Program-made: the position numbers and the translations under genes | From: Siphonodentalium dalli | Lineage: Eukaryota; Mollusca; Scaphopoda; Gadilida; Siphonodentaliidae | Length of the DNA: 64,000 bases | Assembly: GCA_032622095.1 (NCBI GenBank) | Contig: CP136065.1 | Span: 116,353,195-116,417,194 of the forward strand | Reading direction: 5' to 3' | The notes under the pieces: model-generated | Database searches by the model: none | What the model was told of the DNA's origin: nothing | Seen by the model: only the letters and a program-made list of their open reading frames with translations | Shown here: positions 48,428 through 59,420 of the stretch, in pieces | Layout of the letters: each line of letters begins with the position of its first letter | Position numbering within the stretch: position 1 is the first letter of the stretch

Positions 48428-51400
48428 CAGGGCCGCCAGAGAGGGGGCAATTGCCCCCCCCCTGCCCTCAAGGCAGGGGGGCAAGCGTGCCCTCCCAATA
48501 TCAAGATGCCCATTGAAACTCGCATGTATATACGAGAGTATAACTCTCAATTTTAGAGCGATGTGTTGGGGAACATTAAAAGATGTCAGTAGATATCAGC
48601 TGTTCATTACGAATCTGCCACTACAAACTAAGCAGTCCCACTGGGAGATAATTAAACATGCCTATTGTTCCTGACCGTCGGCCTAATCTCACAACACAAA
48701 CTGCAGTCTGGGTGAACGTCGACTCTATATTTGAAATATAGAGTCTGGAGCTTATGTCACCAAAACCATTTCTATTCAGCGAAGAGCTTCCCCAAAATGA
48801 CGTCACGGATTTAAAAAAAATACATCGATGATTGACAGGTGTCCCCACGTGTTATTTGTTGTGCTTCGCAATAGCAATGGCCTGTGTCGCGACATAAACT
48901 TACAGCAGATAATATTTGTCGTGTGTGAGACTATTCTTTTTCGGGAGATGAACTCGCTGCATCAACCGGAAAGCTGCATCCGAGAGCAAAAAATAAGGTC
49001 GTCATCAAAAATGATGCTTTAGAACTAGGCCCCTATTTAAAAGCATAAAATTAAGTAATTTTCTCGGTGTTAACTTTCAGATGACTTTTTTACGACAAAT
49101 AATTTGATTTGCAAACCATGGTACAATAAAGTAAATCAAATACACGGACATGAGTGAGTTCTATTTATATTTATGGGAGGCCAAGTTGGTACCATGCGCA
49201 GGCCTATCTATCAGGTCTAGCACATCCTTCAAATTAATCCGAATCGTACCGAATATATAATTTCGAAGCCATTGTTTCTGTCTGTGTTGTATTTGCAAGA
49301 ATCGCTTTCGATCGGAGAAATTCCGCTCTGTTACTATATTTAGAGGTGACATTATGGGAGTCTCCGCCCACTAACACTTGTTTATTAACCCATACGGTTT
49401 CATTGGACGGAAAATAATTTACGCAATCAATCAGATGTTATCCGTCTGACCTTATATTCAATGTTGTAATGAATATTTAGGTATGAGTTTACTCAGACTG
49501 CACAAACTGGAGACAGCCTTATCGTCGGCACTTCCCGTCTTACCAGATGGGTTTCACTAAGAAGCAAGCAGGTTACATTTGATCAATAGTGCCATGAGAA
49601 TAAGGCAAATAAAAATGCAATAAATCATGAAATGCCTTCTTTGAACAGTCACGTAGCTGGCACCTGATTTCACGTTTCCGTGTTGCCACATGGCGCTGAT
49701 TATGTTACATACGCGTGGAGTTACAACAAAAAAACTGACCTCTCATTTACAATTTGACTCATAACTCTTTACAATTCCGAAAGTGTTAGTTGCAAACTTG
49801 CGAAAAAATCTCAGAAAGTGCCGAAATCTGAACGAAATAAAAAAGAAGCAGAGAAGGCGAGGGCACAGGCAGCTGCCAAACCAGGACAGGCAAAATTGAC
49901 AGCGTTTTTGCCGAAATTGGTCAATGATAACAGAGACGCAACAAAAGTGTCTATTGACGACCAGCCACAGCCATCTAATACTGAGACAGTCGGATCGCCA
50001 TTCGAATTTTCACAACCACTGAACGGGGATGTTCAAACAGAAGGACAAAGACTTGGTTTCTCTGATCTAGTACGAACACCAGAACACTTCACTCCAGATG
50101 ACAAGGAACAGAGCAGAAAAGGCAATCGACAGTTCAACACAGACTGGTTTAAGATGTTTGGGTGGCTGATTTAACACCGGGAGCTGCAAAAAGCATTCTG
50201 TGATACATGCTCCACATACGGAGAAGAAAGGGCGGATCAGCGTGGGACATACAACTTGAAACTGGGAGTTGATTTCGATAACTGGAAGAAGGCCGTCAAC
50301 AAATTCAGGGAACACGAGGAGAGTGGTCCTCACAAATTCGCCCATGTCAATAAGCTGAAGAAGGCGAGCAAATCGAATCAGTCGATACATGCTATTATCA
50401 GTTCGGAGCACATGGGAAAGCAGGAGTTACGACGGAATGGACTGGTTTCCCACCTGAATACACTTAAAACACTTCTGAGACAGGGAATGCCAATCAGAGG
50501 GGACTGCCCGGGACTCAGACAATGAGTCAAATATTTTCCAGTTTGATTTGGATAAAGCAAAAAATGACCGAGTCCTGAAGCTGCTCCTAGATGAGAAGCA
50601 TTACACCACCGCCCATGACATACTCGATGAACAGAGGCAAATGCTAGTGCTCAGTGCTCGCAGGATGCTGATGGAAAAGCTTCAAGACTCCAAATGTTTT
50701 TCTGTCTTAGTGGATGAATCATCTGATGTATCCAAAAAGGAGCAGCTCACATTCTCGGTTAGAACGTGCGACGATGATTACCAGGTAACCGACGATTTCG
50801 TGGGATTGTATGAATGCCAAGAAGGACTTTCATCTGATGCTCTTCTTAAATATGTTAAGGACATCATGATTCGGTGTGGACTCAATGGCGACAGGATGGC
50901 TGCTATGTGTTTCGATGGTGCGGCGGCCATGAAGTCTTTGGCCATGAAGATGCAGAGCGATATGGCACCACATGCTGTGTATGTGCACTGCTTAGCACAT
51001 TGTAACGAATTGATCGTCAAAGACGCCATCGACGTATCTGAGTTGCTTTCAACGGCACTAGATTTGTGTCAGTCCCTATATGCTGTTGTTGGGGCTTACC
51101 CGAAGCGTGTCCTTCTATTCAAAGACATCCAAAAGGACATTATTAATGAAAACGGCTCCAGTGACAATTCTGTAATTCGCCTTCAGAGTCTCTCGGCGAC
51201 ACGGTGGACGACGAGAGTGAATGCAGTCGACGTCGTCATTAAGAAAATTCCGGAATTACTGAATACCATGACGGAAATAAGAAGTGATGCCACAACTAAA
51301 GCTGACACAAAAGCAAAAATAGATGGACTGATGAAACAGTTGAGGTCACTCCGGGACATTTTCGGCTCACAGTATCAAAAAGACTCATTTGTATCCTTGA

Positions 51401-52948
51401 AAAAGTTTCCACAGAGCTACAGGGAGTTGATATGTCAGCGGATTATGTATCATTTTCTGTGGGATTATCTCGCGAACGCCTCCAAGAAATGCGGAGTGAA
51501 ATTGAATTCATGAAAATTGTGAAGGAAACATAATCGCTGACTGGTTTGAGTTTGCCAGTAGATGTGAAAACCCCACGAGCAAGAAAAGTCCCCAAAAGAT
51601 TACATGACGGGTCTATGCTATTGACTGAACAATTACCAACCAACAGCCAGAAGTGTGCCAGAGAAGCAACCCTGCAGGCATCATACTTTGAAGCCATTGA
51701 TGCCATCCTGCAAAGCATGGATGGGCGGTTTCATCAAGAAAGTCTGAGTGCGATTAAGGACATCAAGCAAGTGCTGATCAGATCAATTACACAGCGGGAT
51801 GTTCCTATGGATAATTTGGATATTATCAGCTTCTTCGACAAAGACAAATTAGCTGTTCAGTTAAATGAATTACTGTCTGTGTTTGGATTATACAACGCCC
51901 ATCAGATGTTGCCGATTAAGTCTGTGACCAAGATCAGCACTATTGTTCAAATGTTTGAGGCAACGCCAACGGCGAAACAACAATGCAGTGAAGTGCACGA
52001 ACTTCTAAAACTTTATTATACAATGCCAATAAGTTCTGCGTCGAGCGAGCGTTCCATGAGAAGGTTAAAAAATTGGCTCTGTGCGACGTTGTTTGCGACA
52101 ATTCAAAAGGAGCTAATGGACAAAGTGAACATTCAAAGTATAGCAGACGATTTTGCGAGCAAGACGGCAAACTGCAGAGCATATTTCGGTGCATTTTAGT
52201 TGTGTATCTACAGGTGGATTATGTGTCATTCAAGGTTGTATTGTTATATCCATTACGGTTTATTGCAGTCTCTTTAAATGCTGATGTAATCTTGAATCTT
52301 CGAATTATTTATCAGTCCTCATGTCCTAATCTGCACACGACAGTTCGTGTCATGCATCAACTATGAGCCTGCAGACCTGAAAATTATTTCTGGTAGCTCC
52401 TGTCTCCGAAAAAATTTATATGTTTTATTGAAACATTCAGCTTGTCTTTCACAACGCAAAATCATGCTGGTAAAATATGTTATACATCACTGCGAAATAT
52501 CTCAGCGTAGCGATGAGAGATAACTCTGCCTGGAGTTTGATACATCGCCTGACTAAATTTAATGGGGGTGCGTTCTATTGACCCGATAAAATAGAGTATT
52601 GCACTTTTAGTAGAGTCGTCTTTCTTGGACATGCGCTGTTGGCGAATGTCAAGGGCAGACTGATGTGAATGGAGATTCCAGAGACATAAATCGAAGATTC
52701 GAGATTGCGTCGGCTTTAAAGAAACTGAGTTTATTGTTGTATAATTTGCTGAACTTTTGATTATTTTTTTACATAAAGAATATGAACATCGACGCATTAT
52801 ACGTGCTAGCATTCGCGATATCCCGGTCATTGTGAAGTCACTGCTATACTCATTTTACCGGTGACTGTACGTGTACTGTACATCTTCACAAAATGTGACC
52901 CCAATAATAGGTTTGCCCCCCTGCCCTTCAGTCCTCCCTGCGGTCCTG
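48428..52948 (+). mobile_element. hAT transposon, complete ends, 8-bp TSD, inactivated
   Basis: The 4521-bp element lies in Shroom intron 1 on the opposite strand. It is flanked by ATCATCAC on both sides (48420-48427 and 52949-52956). Its ends are imperfect inverted repeats: CAGGGCCGCCAGAGAGGG on the left; on the right CCTCCCTGCGGTCCTG, which reads CAGGACCGCAGGGAGG in inverse. GGGCAATTGCCCCC, CTGCCCTCAAGGCAG and GCCCCCCTGCCC follow as subterminal GC-rich repeats. Between the ends a DUF4371/hAT-type transposase is recognisable but broken. The 8-bp duplication and dimerisation domain agree on the hAT superfamily. Confidence 0.92.
49818..52199 (+). pseudogene. hAT transposase (zinc finger, DUF4371-like and C-terminal dimerisation domain), broken
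   Basis: Reading starts near 49818 (SERNKKEAEKARAQAAAK), with no upstream ATG; a TCTCAG acceptor just before it suggests an intron. A TTF-type zinc-finger region follows (AFCDTCSTYGEE, NWKKAVNKFREHEES). From 50548 comes the catalytic RNase-H-like part: FSVLVDESSDVSKKEQL, MAAMCFDGAAAM, HCLAHCNEL and LSATRW. The C-terminus has the hAT dimerisation signature PISSASSERSMRRLKNW. Breaks: an in-frame TAA at 50172-50174, a frameshift near 50505-50515 (before DSDNESNIFQ), another near 51405-51425, and a TAA near 51534. The family is cut-and-paste transposase; this copy cannot make full-length protein. Known relatives include ZMYM1-like and 52-kDa-repressor-like proteins. Confidence 0.9.
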
Positions 52949-55300
52949 ATCATCACTGGCATCTTGTGATATATGCATGCATCATTCAAGGATGAATCCG
53001 ATAGTAATGATATATACTATTTCAAACTATTTTCTATTCTATTCTACAGGCTATGTGCATATATTGACACATTCCAGCAATGTCTGAGAGTGAGTCATGT
53101 CGAAATAAACTATTTATAGTTCAAACCCTTTAAAGTTTCAATACTGAATGGATGCTCCCATTCAGTTATATGAAAGCGTGCATTGGAATAGTCTATTAGC
53201 TATTCCACATTGAGAGGCCCGGGTGTTCTGATAATATATTAAACAACCAAGTAATGTCCATGCATGTGGTTTAGTTCTTTGTGATGCAAAGTACAGTTGT
53301 GATTGACATATACATGTATAAGCCCATGCACACGGCTCAGCCATTTTGCAATTCCGATGGCAGAGTTTTTTTCATGTGGCTGACGTCAGGATAATATGGC
53401 TGGCAGCGGCTTGTGGCCAATATGACTGGGGGCGGCGTGCGATGGTGGCTTCGGGCTCTACACATTGAGGGCCATAATTCCGGAATTACTGAATACCATG
53501 ACGGAAATAAGAAGTGATGCCACAACTAAAGCTGACACAAAAGCAAAAATAGATGGACTGATGAAACAGTTGAGGTCACTCCGGGACATTTTCGGCTCAC
53601 AGTATCAAAAAGACTCATTTGTATCCTTGAAAAAGTTTCCAAAGAGCCTGCGGGCATCATACTTTGAAGCCATTGATGCCATCCTGCAAAGCATGGATGG
53701 GCGGTTTCATCAAGAAAGTCTGAGAGCGATTAAGGACATCAAGCAAGTGCTGATCAGATCAGTTACACAGCGGGATGTTCCTATGGATAATTTGGATATT
53801 ATCAGCTTCTTCGACAAAGACAAATTAGCTGTTCAGTTAAATGAATTACTGTCTGTGTTTGGATTATACAACGCCCATCAGATGTTGCCGATTAAGTCTG
53901 TGACCAAGATCAGCACTATTGTTCAAATGTTTGAGGCAACGCCAACGGCGAAACAACAATGCAGTGAAGTGCACGAACTTCTAAAACTTTATTATACAAT
54001 GCCAATAAGTTCTGCGTCGAGCGAGCGTTCCATGAGAAGGTTAAAAAATTGGCTCTGTGCGACGTTGTTTGCGACAATTCAAAAGGAGCTAATGGACAAA
54101 GTGAACATTCAAAGTATAGCAGACGATTTTGCGAGCAAGACGGCAAACTGCAGAGCATATTTCGGTGCATTTTAGTTGTGTATCTACAGGTGGATTATGT
54201 GTCATTCAAGGTTGTATTGTTATATCCATTACGGTTTATTGCAGTCTCTTTAAATGCTGATGTAATCTTGAATCTTCGAATTATTTATCAGTCCCCATGT
54301 CCTAATCTGCACACGACAGTTCGTGTCATGCAAATTATTTCTGGTAGCTCCTGTCTCCGAAAAAAATTATATGTTTTTTTGAAACATTCAGCTTGTCTTT
54401 CACAACGCAAAATCATGCTGGTAAAATATGTTATACATCACTGCGAAATATCTCAGCGTAGCGATGAGAGATAACTCTGCCTGGAGTTTGATACATCGCC
54501 TGACTAAATTTAATGGGGGTGCGTTCTATTGACCCGATAAAATAGAGTATTGCACTTTTAGTAGAGTCGTCTTTCTTGGACATGCGCTGATGTGAATGGA
54601 GATTCCAGAGACATAAATCGAAGATTCGAGATTGTGTCGGCTTTAAAGAAACTGAGTTTATTGTTGTATAATTTGCTGAACTCTTGATTATTTTTTTACA
54701 TAAAGTATATGAACATCGACGCATTATACGTGCTAGCATTCGCGATATCCCGGTCATTGTGAAGTCACTGCTATACTCATTTTACCGGTGACTGTACGTG
54801 TACGTGTACTGTACATCTTCACAAAATGTGACCCCAATAATAGGTTTGCCCCCCTGCCCTTCAGTCCTCCCTGCGGCCCTGATCATCACTGGCATCTTGT
54901 GATATATGCATGCATCATTCAAGGATGAATCCGATAGTAATGATATATACTATTTCAAACTATTTTCTATTCTATTCTACAGGTTATGTGCATATATTGA
55001 CACATTCCAGCAATGTCTGAGAGTGAGTCATGTCGAAATAAACTATTTATATATAATATATTAAACAACCAAGTAATGTCCATGCATGTGGTTTAGTTCT
55101 TTGTGATGCAAAGTACAGTTGTGATTGACATATACATGTATAAGCCCATGCACACGGCTCAGCCATTTTGCAATTCCGATGGCAGAGTTTTTTTCATGTG
55201 GCTGACGTCAGGATATGGTTGGCAGCGGCTTGTACGTGGCCAATATGACTGGGGGCGGCGTGCGATGGTGGCTTCGGGCTCTACACATTGAGGGCCATAA
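51248..55300. repeat. tandem segmental duplication of hAT 3' half plus host flank
   Basis: Unit 1 is 51248-53477 (2230 bp): hAT from TTCCGGAATTACTG to its 3' end plus 529 bp of intron. Unit 2 is 53478-55300 (1823 bp): the same, nearly identical sequence with several deletions. The junction GCCATAATTCCGG joins host end ...GCCATAATATAC to hAT interior ...GAAAATTCCGG, with AAT shared by both. The ATCATCAC flank and following intron sequence are present twice, so the duplication came after hAT insertion. Confidence 0.93.
53465..54175 (+). pseudogene. duplicated C-terminal fragment of the hAT transposase
   Basis: Open for 236 codons, of which the transposase part starts at IPELLNTMTEIRSDA (53478) and runs to CRAYFGAF. 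It corresponds to the C-terminal part of 49818-52199, but a deletion of about 255 bp (between KKFPKS and LRASYFEA) removes the frameshift and stop that break the parent copy, so the reading frame is continuous. The zinc finger, DDE/RNase-H start and 5' end are absent. It still has the dimerisation domain SSASSERSMRRLKNW. The apparent start codon region is host sequence. Expression is not expected without a promoter. Confidence 0.85.
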
Positions 55301-55425
55301 TATACGCAAAGTAACCTACATACTTCAAAAAGTGCAACCCTTTTTAGGTCAACATGACTGCTTTCGCAGATTGCTGCTTTCAGAAGGATAGGCCTACGCA
55401 CTGAACTAAACCCTTTTCAACTCAC
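55301..55425. other. host intron between duplicated block and Shroom exon 1
   Basis: 55305-55340 (AACCTACATACTTCAAAAAG) is the inverse of the left end of the long-TIR element at 47391-47430. The donor of exon 1 is at 55425. Confidence 0.6.
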
Positions 55426-55560
55426 CTCCGCAATTTGCACGGGAAGATCGATTTCAGATCCGCCACTTATAGTCAAACCCCACGGCGAACCACCCTTCAG
55501 AACTGCATCAAATGTCAAGAAACCCTCACGTTGCACATCGTTATTCGATGTTGCTGCCAT
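55426..55560 (-). CDS. Shroom: Shroom coding exon 1: start codon and first half of PDZ domain
   Basis: The ATG at 55560-55558 opens 45 codons that end in GAG followed by the donor GTGAGT. The peptide begins MAATSNNDV and contains GGSPWGLTISGGSE, the carboxylate-binding loop region and first strands of a PDZ domain; the G-G-x-P-W-G-[FL]-T pattern is typical of Shroom and related PDZ proteins. The exon ends in phase 0 and joins exon 2 within the second PDZ strand to read QIAE-IENGSKAA. The start is chosen because it is the only ATG close upstream of the domain and family members have similarly short leaders. The exon lies immediately beside (125 bp from) the end of a duplicated transposon block in intron 1. 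It could in principle be another PDZ scaffold, but the joined structure argues for Shroom. Confidence 0.85.
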
Positions 55561-56100
55561 GACTTGAATGTCTTGTTAAAATCACAATTTTTGTCATAAT
55601 GATAATTCAAGATATATTAACGGTTTAACTCAATTCAAAAGTGAAGAAAAAACCGATAATTGAGTCTTGTTGAAGAAATCTCTGAATTTATGAACACTGA
55701 CAGTAGAATTTCAAATATCAGACAGAGAATTGAATGATGTCAATTGTCATGCTTGAGTCAGACAAACTTGTATAGAATCGTATGATTACGAATCGTAGCG
55801 ACTCTTGACGAGTCGACAATTTCTTTGAAAAACTTTTGTATTAAAAATTCTTGTGCGTATTGTGTGTTGGTAGAGAGAAGAGGATGAGACAAATCATTCA
55901 AAGATGTTGGCATTCTCAATCTGGACTCATATCCTGATAACATATATCGAATTTTCCTTTGTCTTTTCAAGTTATTTCCTTGATCTTGTTGCACACATAA
56001 TCCGTAGTCGCGTCGACCTCTGACCTTTCATTGACTGTCGCACCTGTCTGCATATTTGAACCGGAAGTTAGCCATGTTATGACAGAACGCTCGGAATTTG
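55561..56100 (-). promoter_or_regulatory. probable Shroom 5' UTR and promoter region
   Basis: This is the sequence immediately upstream of the Shroom start codon and holds no convincing ORF. On the minus strand it contains ACTTCCGGTT (56068-56059), an ETS-type site common in TATA-less animal promoters, close to a CATGGC motif. No TATA box is obvious at a fixed distance. Just beyond it, 56103-56240, AGATTCGG occurs three times directly and once inverted. A promoter here is inferred from position and the ETS-like site only; a non-coding first exon further upstream is equally possible. Confidence 0.3.
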
Positions 56101-56102
56101 GT

Positions 56103-56240
56103 GAAGATTCGGCCCTGGGCAGATTCGGTCTGAACGATTAGGTCATGAATTGAACCGAATCTTCTTACAAATTTCTTTCGTTTGAGACGATATACAACAA
56201 TAAACACTTTATTATATTAATTAACGGGAAGATTCGGTCA
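56103..56240. repeat. AGATTCGG direct and inverted repeats upstream of Shroom
   Basis: GAAGATTCGGCC, GCAGATTCGGTC and GAAGATTCGGTC occur at about 56103, 56120 and 56228, and the inverse CCGAATCTTC at 56155-56164. The first and the inverted copy can pair as a hairpin of about 60 bp span. Regulatory function is only a guess from the position next to the presumed promoter. Confidence 0.5.
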
Positions 56241-57300
56241 TGAGAGCAGGGGGGAGGGGGGTTGAGCGGGTAACCCCCCCCCACAACTTTGGTCAAAAAT
56301 GACTCAAAATGTTTAACAGTTGGAAATTTCACGCCTGACCAGATGGTCCTTTTTTTTTTTACATGCAGTCAGTTTTTTTTCCTGATTTTCTACATCCGTG
56401 CACCCCCTATAAACACGAAATACACCTTCCCCGGAGAATATTTACAATGGTTACCACTTACAGTACTGTAGGCCTATATACTTATGTCTATATCTAGCTG
56501 CTGTTCAACATACACACCAAAATAATTTAATTTATTGTATATACCTCCAATATAACTAATTATGAATACATAAATTTCAATTAATAATACGTTTTAACTT
56601 GTTCTCGGCATTGTGAGGAACAGGCCAACCAAATTTATGCCACTTTTCCTCCATGTGTTACTATTTGTCACTCATCTGAACAACAGTGCAAAAATAATCA
56701 ACTTGTCTATAACCTTAACCAATTCCTCAACCAAATCAAGCAGTATTCACACCCATATTTCATTGATCACCTTAAATACTGGTATTCCCCACATTATTGA
56801 AAATTGCAAGACGATCGCGCAGGTCTCAGCATAAAGACATCAAGATAATCATATTGGCTACCAGATAAAGCATAACAACTAAAAAAATGACTATAATCAC
56901 CATCTCACAATCCGACCCCCCCCCCCACCCCATGCCCCCACCCCTTCTTGCCCATCTCTATACAATAATACACACATTGTAAATACGCACCCGCACTATA
57001 TACACCCAATATACGTACACATAACACTGTGTCATTATACAAGCATAAGGGCCCTGCCATTACAAGTTAAACTTTTTGTGGGGTCCTGTTGATATATATG
57101 TATTATAATTATATTGAATACGAAATAAATCTTATTGAATCTTGAATCTTGTGTCACCTGCACTTTTTAATAGTATGCATCGAATTGAACATTTTCAATA
57201 AAATAAACTTGAATAGAGATAAATACTTTTTAGCAATTCAGTAGACATTATTTTCACATCATCCCAAATTACATAATCCATTTATTATAATTTACCCATC
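56241..57300. other. upstream flank: no gene; a C-rich tract and a LINE-like tail
   Basis: 56270-56285 and 56917-56945 are C runs. 57030-57160 (GGGCCCTGCCATTACAAG, then AAATAAATCTTATTGAATCTTGAATCTTG) ends in a short TTGAATC repeat, as tails of CR1- or RTE-type LINEs do. No coding sequence recognised. Confidence 0.45.
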
Positions 57301-57390
57301 TTAAAGGTACGCAATCCGATTCGTTGGTCCCCATATCATCAGATTCCAACAACAACATTTCTTGAAATGCCGAAAAGTCGATTAATTACA

Positions 57391-58239
57391 ACAAAATAAT
57401 GCTAAGTACTGTCAACTGAGCAAACTGAGCGCTTGGCTGGTGGATAATAAACTACCTCTACACCTGGGAAAAACAGAATCAATTCTTTTCGGATCACCAC
57501 ATAAATTGAAAAATAAATCCCAGCTGAGTGTTTGCTGTGATGGCGTGAGCATCAGACCCAGTGACTCCGTAACATATCTCGGGGCCATTTTAGACCACCA
57601 TCTTAATGGTGAGCTAATGGCAGCACACATGTTGCAGAAGGCAAACTCTAAGTTGAAATTCTTGCACAGAAAGGCATCTTACCTGAACCAATACTGCAAA
57701 AGAACTCTACCCTTGGCCCTTATTCAATGTCATTTTGACTATAGTTCAAGCTTTTGGTACACTAGTCTAACGCAGAGAACAAAGATCCGATTACAAGCAA
57801 CCCAGAATAGGCTAGTAAGATACATTTTAGATCTAAATTATAGGACACATATTGGCTATTCGGAATTTCTAAAAGTAGATTGGCTGCCGGTATGTGAAAG
57901 AGTTAACTTTAGGAAATTGACAATAGTTATGAAGATCTCAGATAAGCCCCAGTATATTTTAATGAACATTTCAAACGATCAAATAAAGAAGGGGATATAA
58001 ATGTTTCGGACAATGAGGCTGATCAATCTGAAACCCGGTCAGGTAAACTGAAATTCATCCTCCCTCATGTAAGTTGTTATGGGAAAAAGTCTTTTTTCTA
58101 CACAGGAATAAGACTCTGGAATAGACTTGACAAAACTGTACATCTACCCATTGACATCAAGTACCGGAAATTTTGCATAAAAAAACATCTCTTATCTAAA
58201 CTGAAGGACCGAGAGGAAGATCCCTTTCTGTACTACTGA
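57391..58239 (+). pseudogene. LINE reverse transcriptase, C-terminal remnant (frameshifted)
   Basis: Begins mid-domain at LSKLSAWLVDNKLPLHLGKT, the conserved post-FADD segment W-L-x-x-N-K-L-x-L-x-x-x-K-T of non-LTR reverse transcriptases. It continues VTYLGAILDHHL, then the thumb/connection sequence (HFDYSSSFWYT, QATQNRLVRYIL, LKVDWLPVCERV). A one-base frameshift near 57996 shifts the frame to NVSDNEADQSETRSG and on to IRLWNRLDKTVHLPIDIKYR, stopping at TGA 58237-58239. The catalytic fingers and palm (YADD/FADD box), the endonuclease and ORF1 are missing, so this is a 5'-truncated dead copy. Family is CR1/jockey-like or RTE-X-like; I cannot settle which. Confidence 0.85.
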
Positions 58240-59075
58240 ATTGAAACTGCGACCAAAATTTTGCCAATCAATTACTCATCTCTGAATATATTGCTACTGC
58301 TGCCTGTATTTCGGGTTTCCATCTTTCGGTCATGGACAGACCAGTCCAAAACCGGCCATACATGGCAGTGGTGCGTATATGCAGTGGTGCGTATCCATCA
58401 TTTACAAAGTCACCGAACTGACACAGATCCCACAGGCACCTCTTGCAGCAGCACTAATATTAATATAATATTATATCGGTCAGTATTCATAGACCCGGTG
58501 AATGAGACGAGTGTCAGACTTGTTATGTTAAATGGATCTGCCAGGCGTCTCATCCACCTGGTCGGTGAAATGATCATTTCTTTTAAAATAAACATATTCA
58601 CAATCATAAGATTACTTGTAAATGTAGCACTTATGATGATAAATTATTTTATCCACATTGATGATGGCTTTATCAATGTAAAATATCAATATATTAACAT
58701 TGATGTCATTACCATTATTTGTTAGTATCAAAATGGAGAATTTTGTGGTAACTATATTGTCTGCCTCGTGGCCGGTAGCATATCAGGGGACCACAATGGA
58801 ATTAAGCCTTCGAGTGCTTTTTGTGCCATCCCCGATATCTAGCCGTACATGTACTCTACGATTTTTTTTTCTAAATTTCAGCCATCATACCATTGGTATT
58901 CACTTTGACTTCTTTACAGCCTAATTTTTGTTTCAAAATTTGCGATTTCTTATATAGCCTAACAACTGAAATTATGTTAAAAACTCCTTTTTATTTGCTT
59001 GTAATTTATTATATTTGTAACCTGTTAAAACAATATACGTGTATGTCTTTATATCAAAAATAAATTAATCAATCA
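58240..59075 (+). other. 3' UTR-like tail of the LINE remnant
   Basis: Non-coding sequence after the reverse transcriptase stop, ending AAATAAATTAATCAATCAA at about 59074, a short AATC repeat typical of LINE 3' ends. A further short ORF (58261-58725) overlaps this tail and has no recognised domain. Confidence 0.5.
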
Positions 59076-59420
59076 AAACTATAGTATAAAAATACAAAAT
59101 CGATGCAATTTGGTTGAGAGTATGTCGGTCGGCATTCGTCGAATATTTGCCAAGCCGCCAAATATTCCAGGTGGTGAAATATAACCAAACTCTGGCAAAA
59201 CTCTTACCTTTGATGGGTGTGTTCCTCGACTCAAATCAGATTGTTTTACCCCACTCGAAGTCAAGGAAATAGTAATTTAGGAGCGTTAAATCGGATTGAG
59301 TACCTTAAATCGGATTGAGTACCTTTAAGACATCAAATATATTTACCTACAACAAAATTTACCTACATCAAAGCTCAGAATGATCAGATATCGATTTTTG
59401 AAGTTTGTTATTTCAATTGT

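Larger units (their letters stand above)
13071..55560 (-). other. Shroom: Shroom-family gene locus (four coding exons, 3' end not in window)
   Basis: Minus-strand gene assembled from exons 55560-55426, 46610-46459, 19991-19803 and 16137-13071. All internal junctions are AG acceptors and GT donors, and the exon phases (0, 2, 2, 0) fit, giving 1181 uninterrupted codons. The N-terminus is a PDZ domain split over exons 1 and 2, followed by a long serine-rich, probably disordered region. Shroom proteins are actin-binding scaffolds that recruit Rho kinase through a C-terminal ASD2 domain and drive apical constriction at epithelial junctions. A single N-terminal PDZ of this sequence type followed by one very long exon is the family's usual plan. 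ASD2 is not visible; the frame leaves the window's last exon at a donor, so more exons are expected at lower coordinates or beyond position 1. Introns of 8815, 26467 and 3665 bp are filled with transposons. Confidence 0.88.
57301..59328. mobile_element. element bounded by AAGGTACTCAATCCGATT inverted repeats, holding a LINE remnant
   Basis: Left end CTTAAAGGTACGCAATCCG at 57300 and right end CGGATTGAGTACCTTTAAG at 59309-59328 are inverted repeats; a second TAAATCGGATTGAGTACCTT lies just inside the right end. The right-end neighbourhood (TTTGATGGGTG, TTCCTCGACTC, GAAATAGTAATT) recurs at 61185-61290 and the left end at 44996-45048, so this is a dispersed family. The LINE fragment 57391-59075 is inserted in it. 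Confidence 0.6.

Noticed and set aside
50067-50411. 114-codon minus-strand ORF inside the hAT transposase
   Set aside because: Shadow of the sense coding frame; the sense strand has clear transposase motifs.
49818-52199. Domesticated host gene of ZMYM/hAT type
   Set aside because: Multiple stops and frameshifts and intact transposon ends with a target duplication show a dead transposon copy.
58261-58725. 154-codon ORF after the first LINE remnant
   Set aside because: Lies in the LINE 3' tail, has no RT or other motif, and starts from a non-ATG codon.
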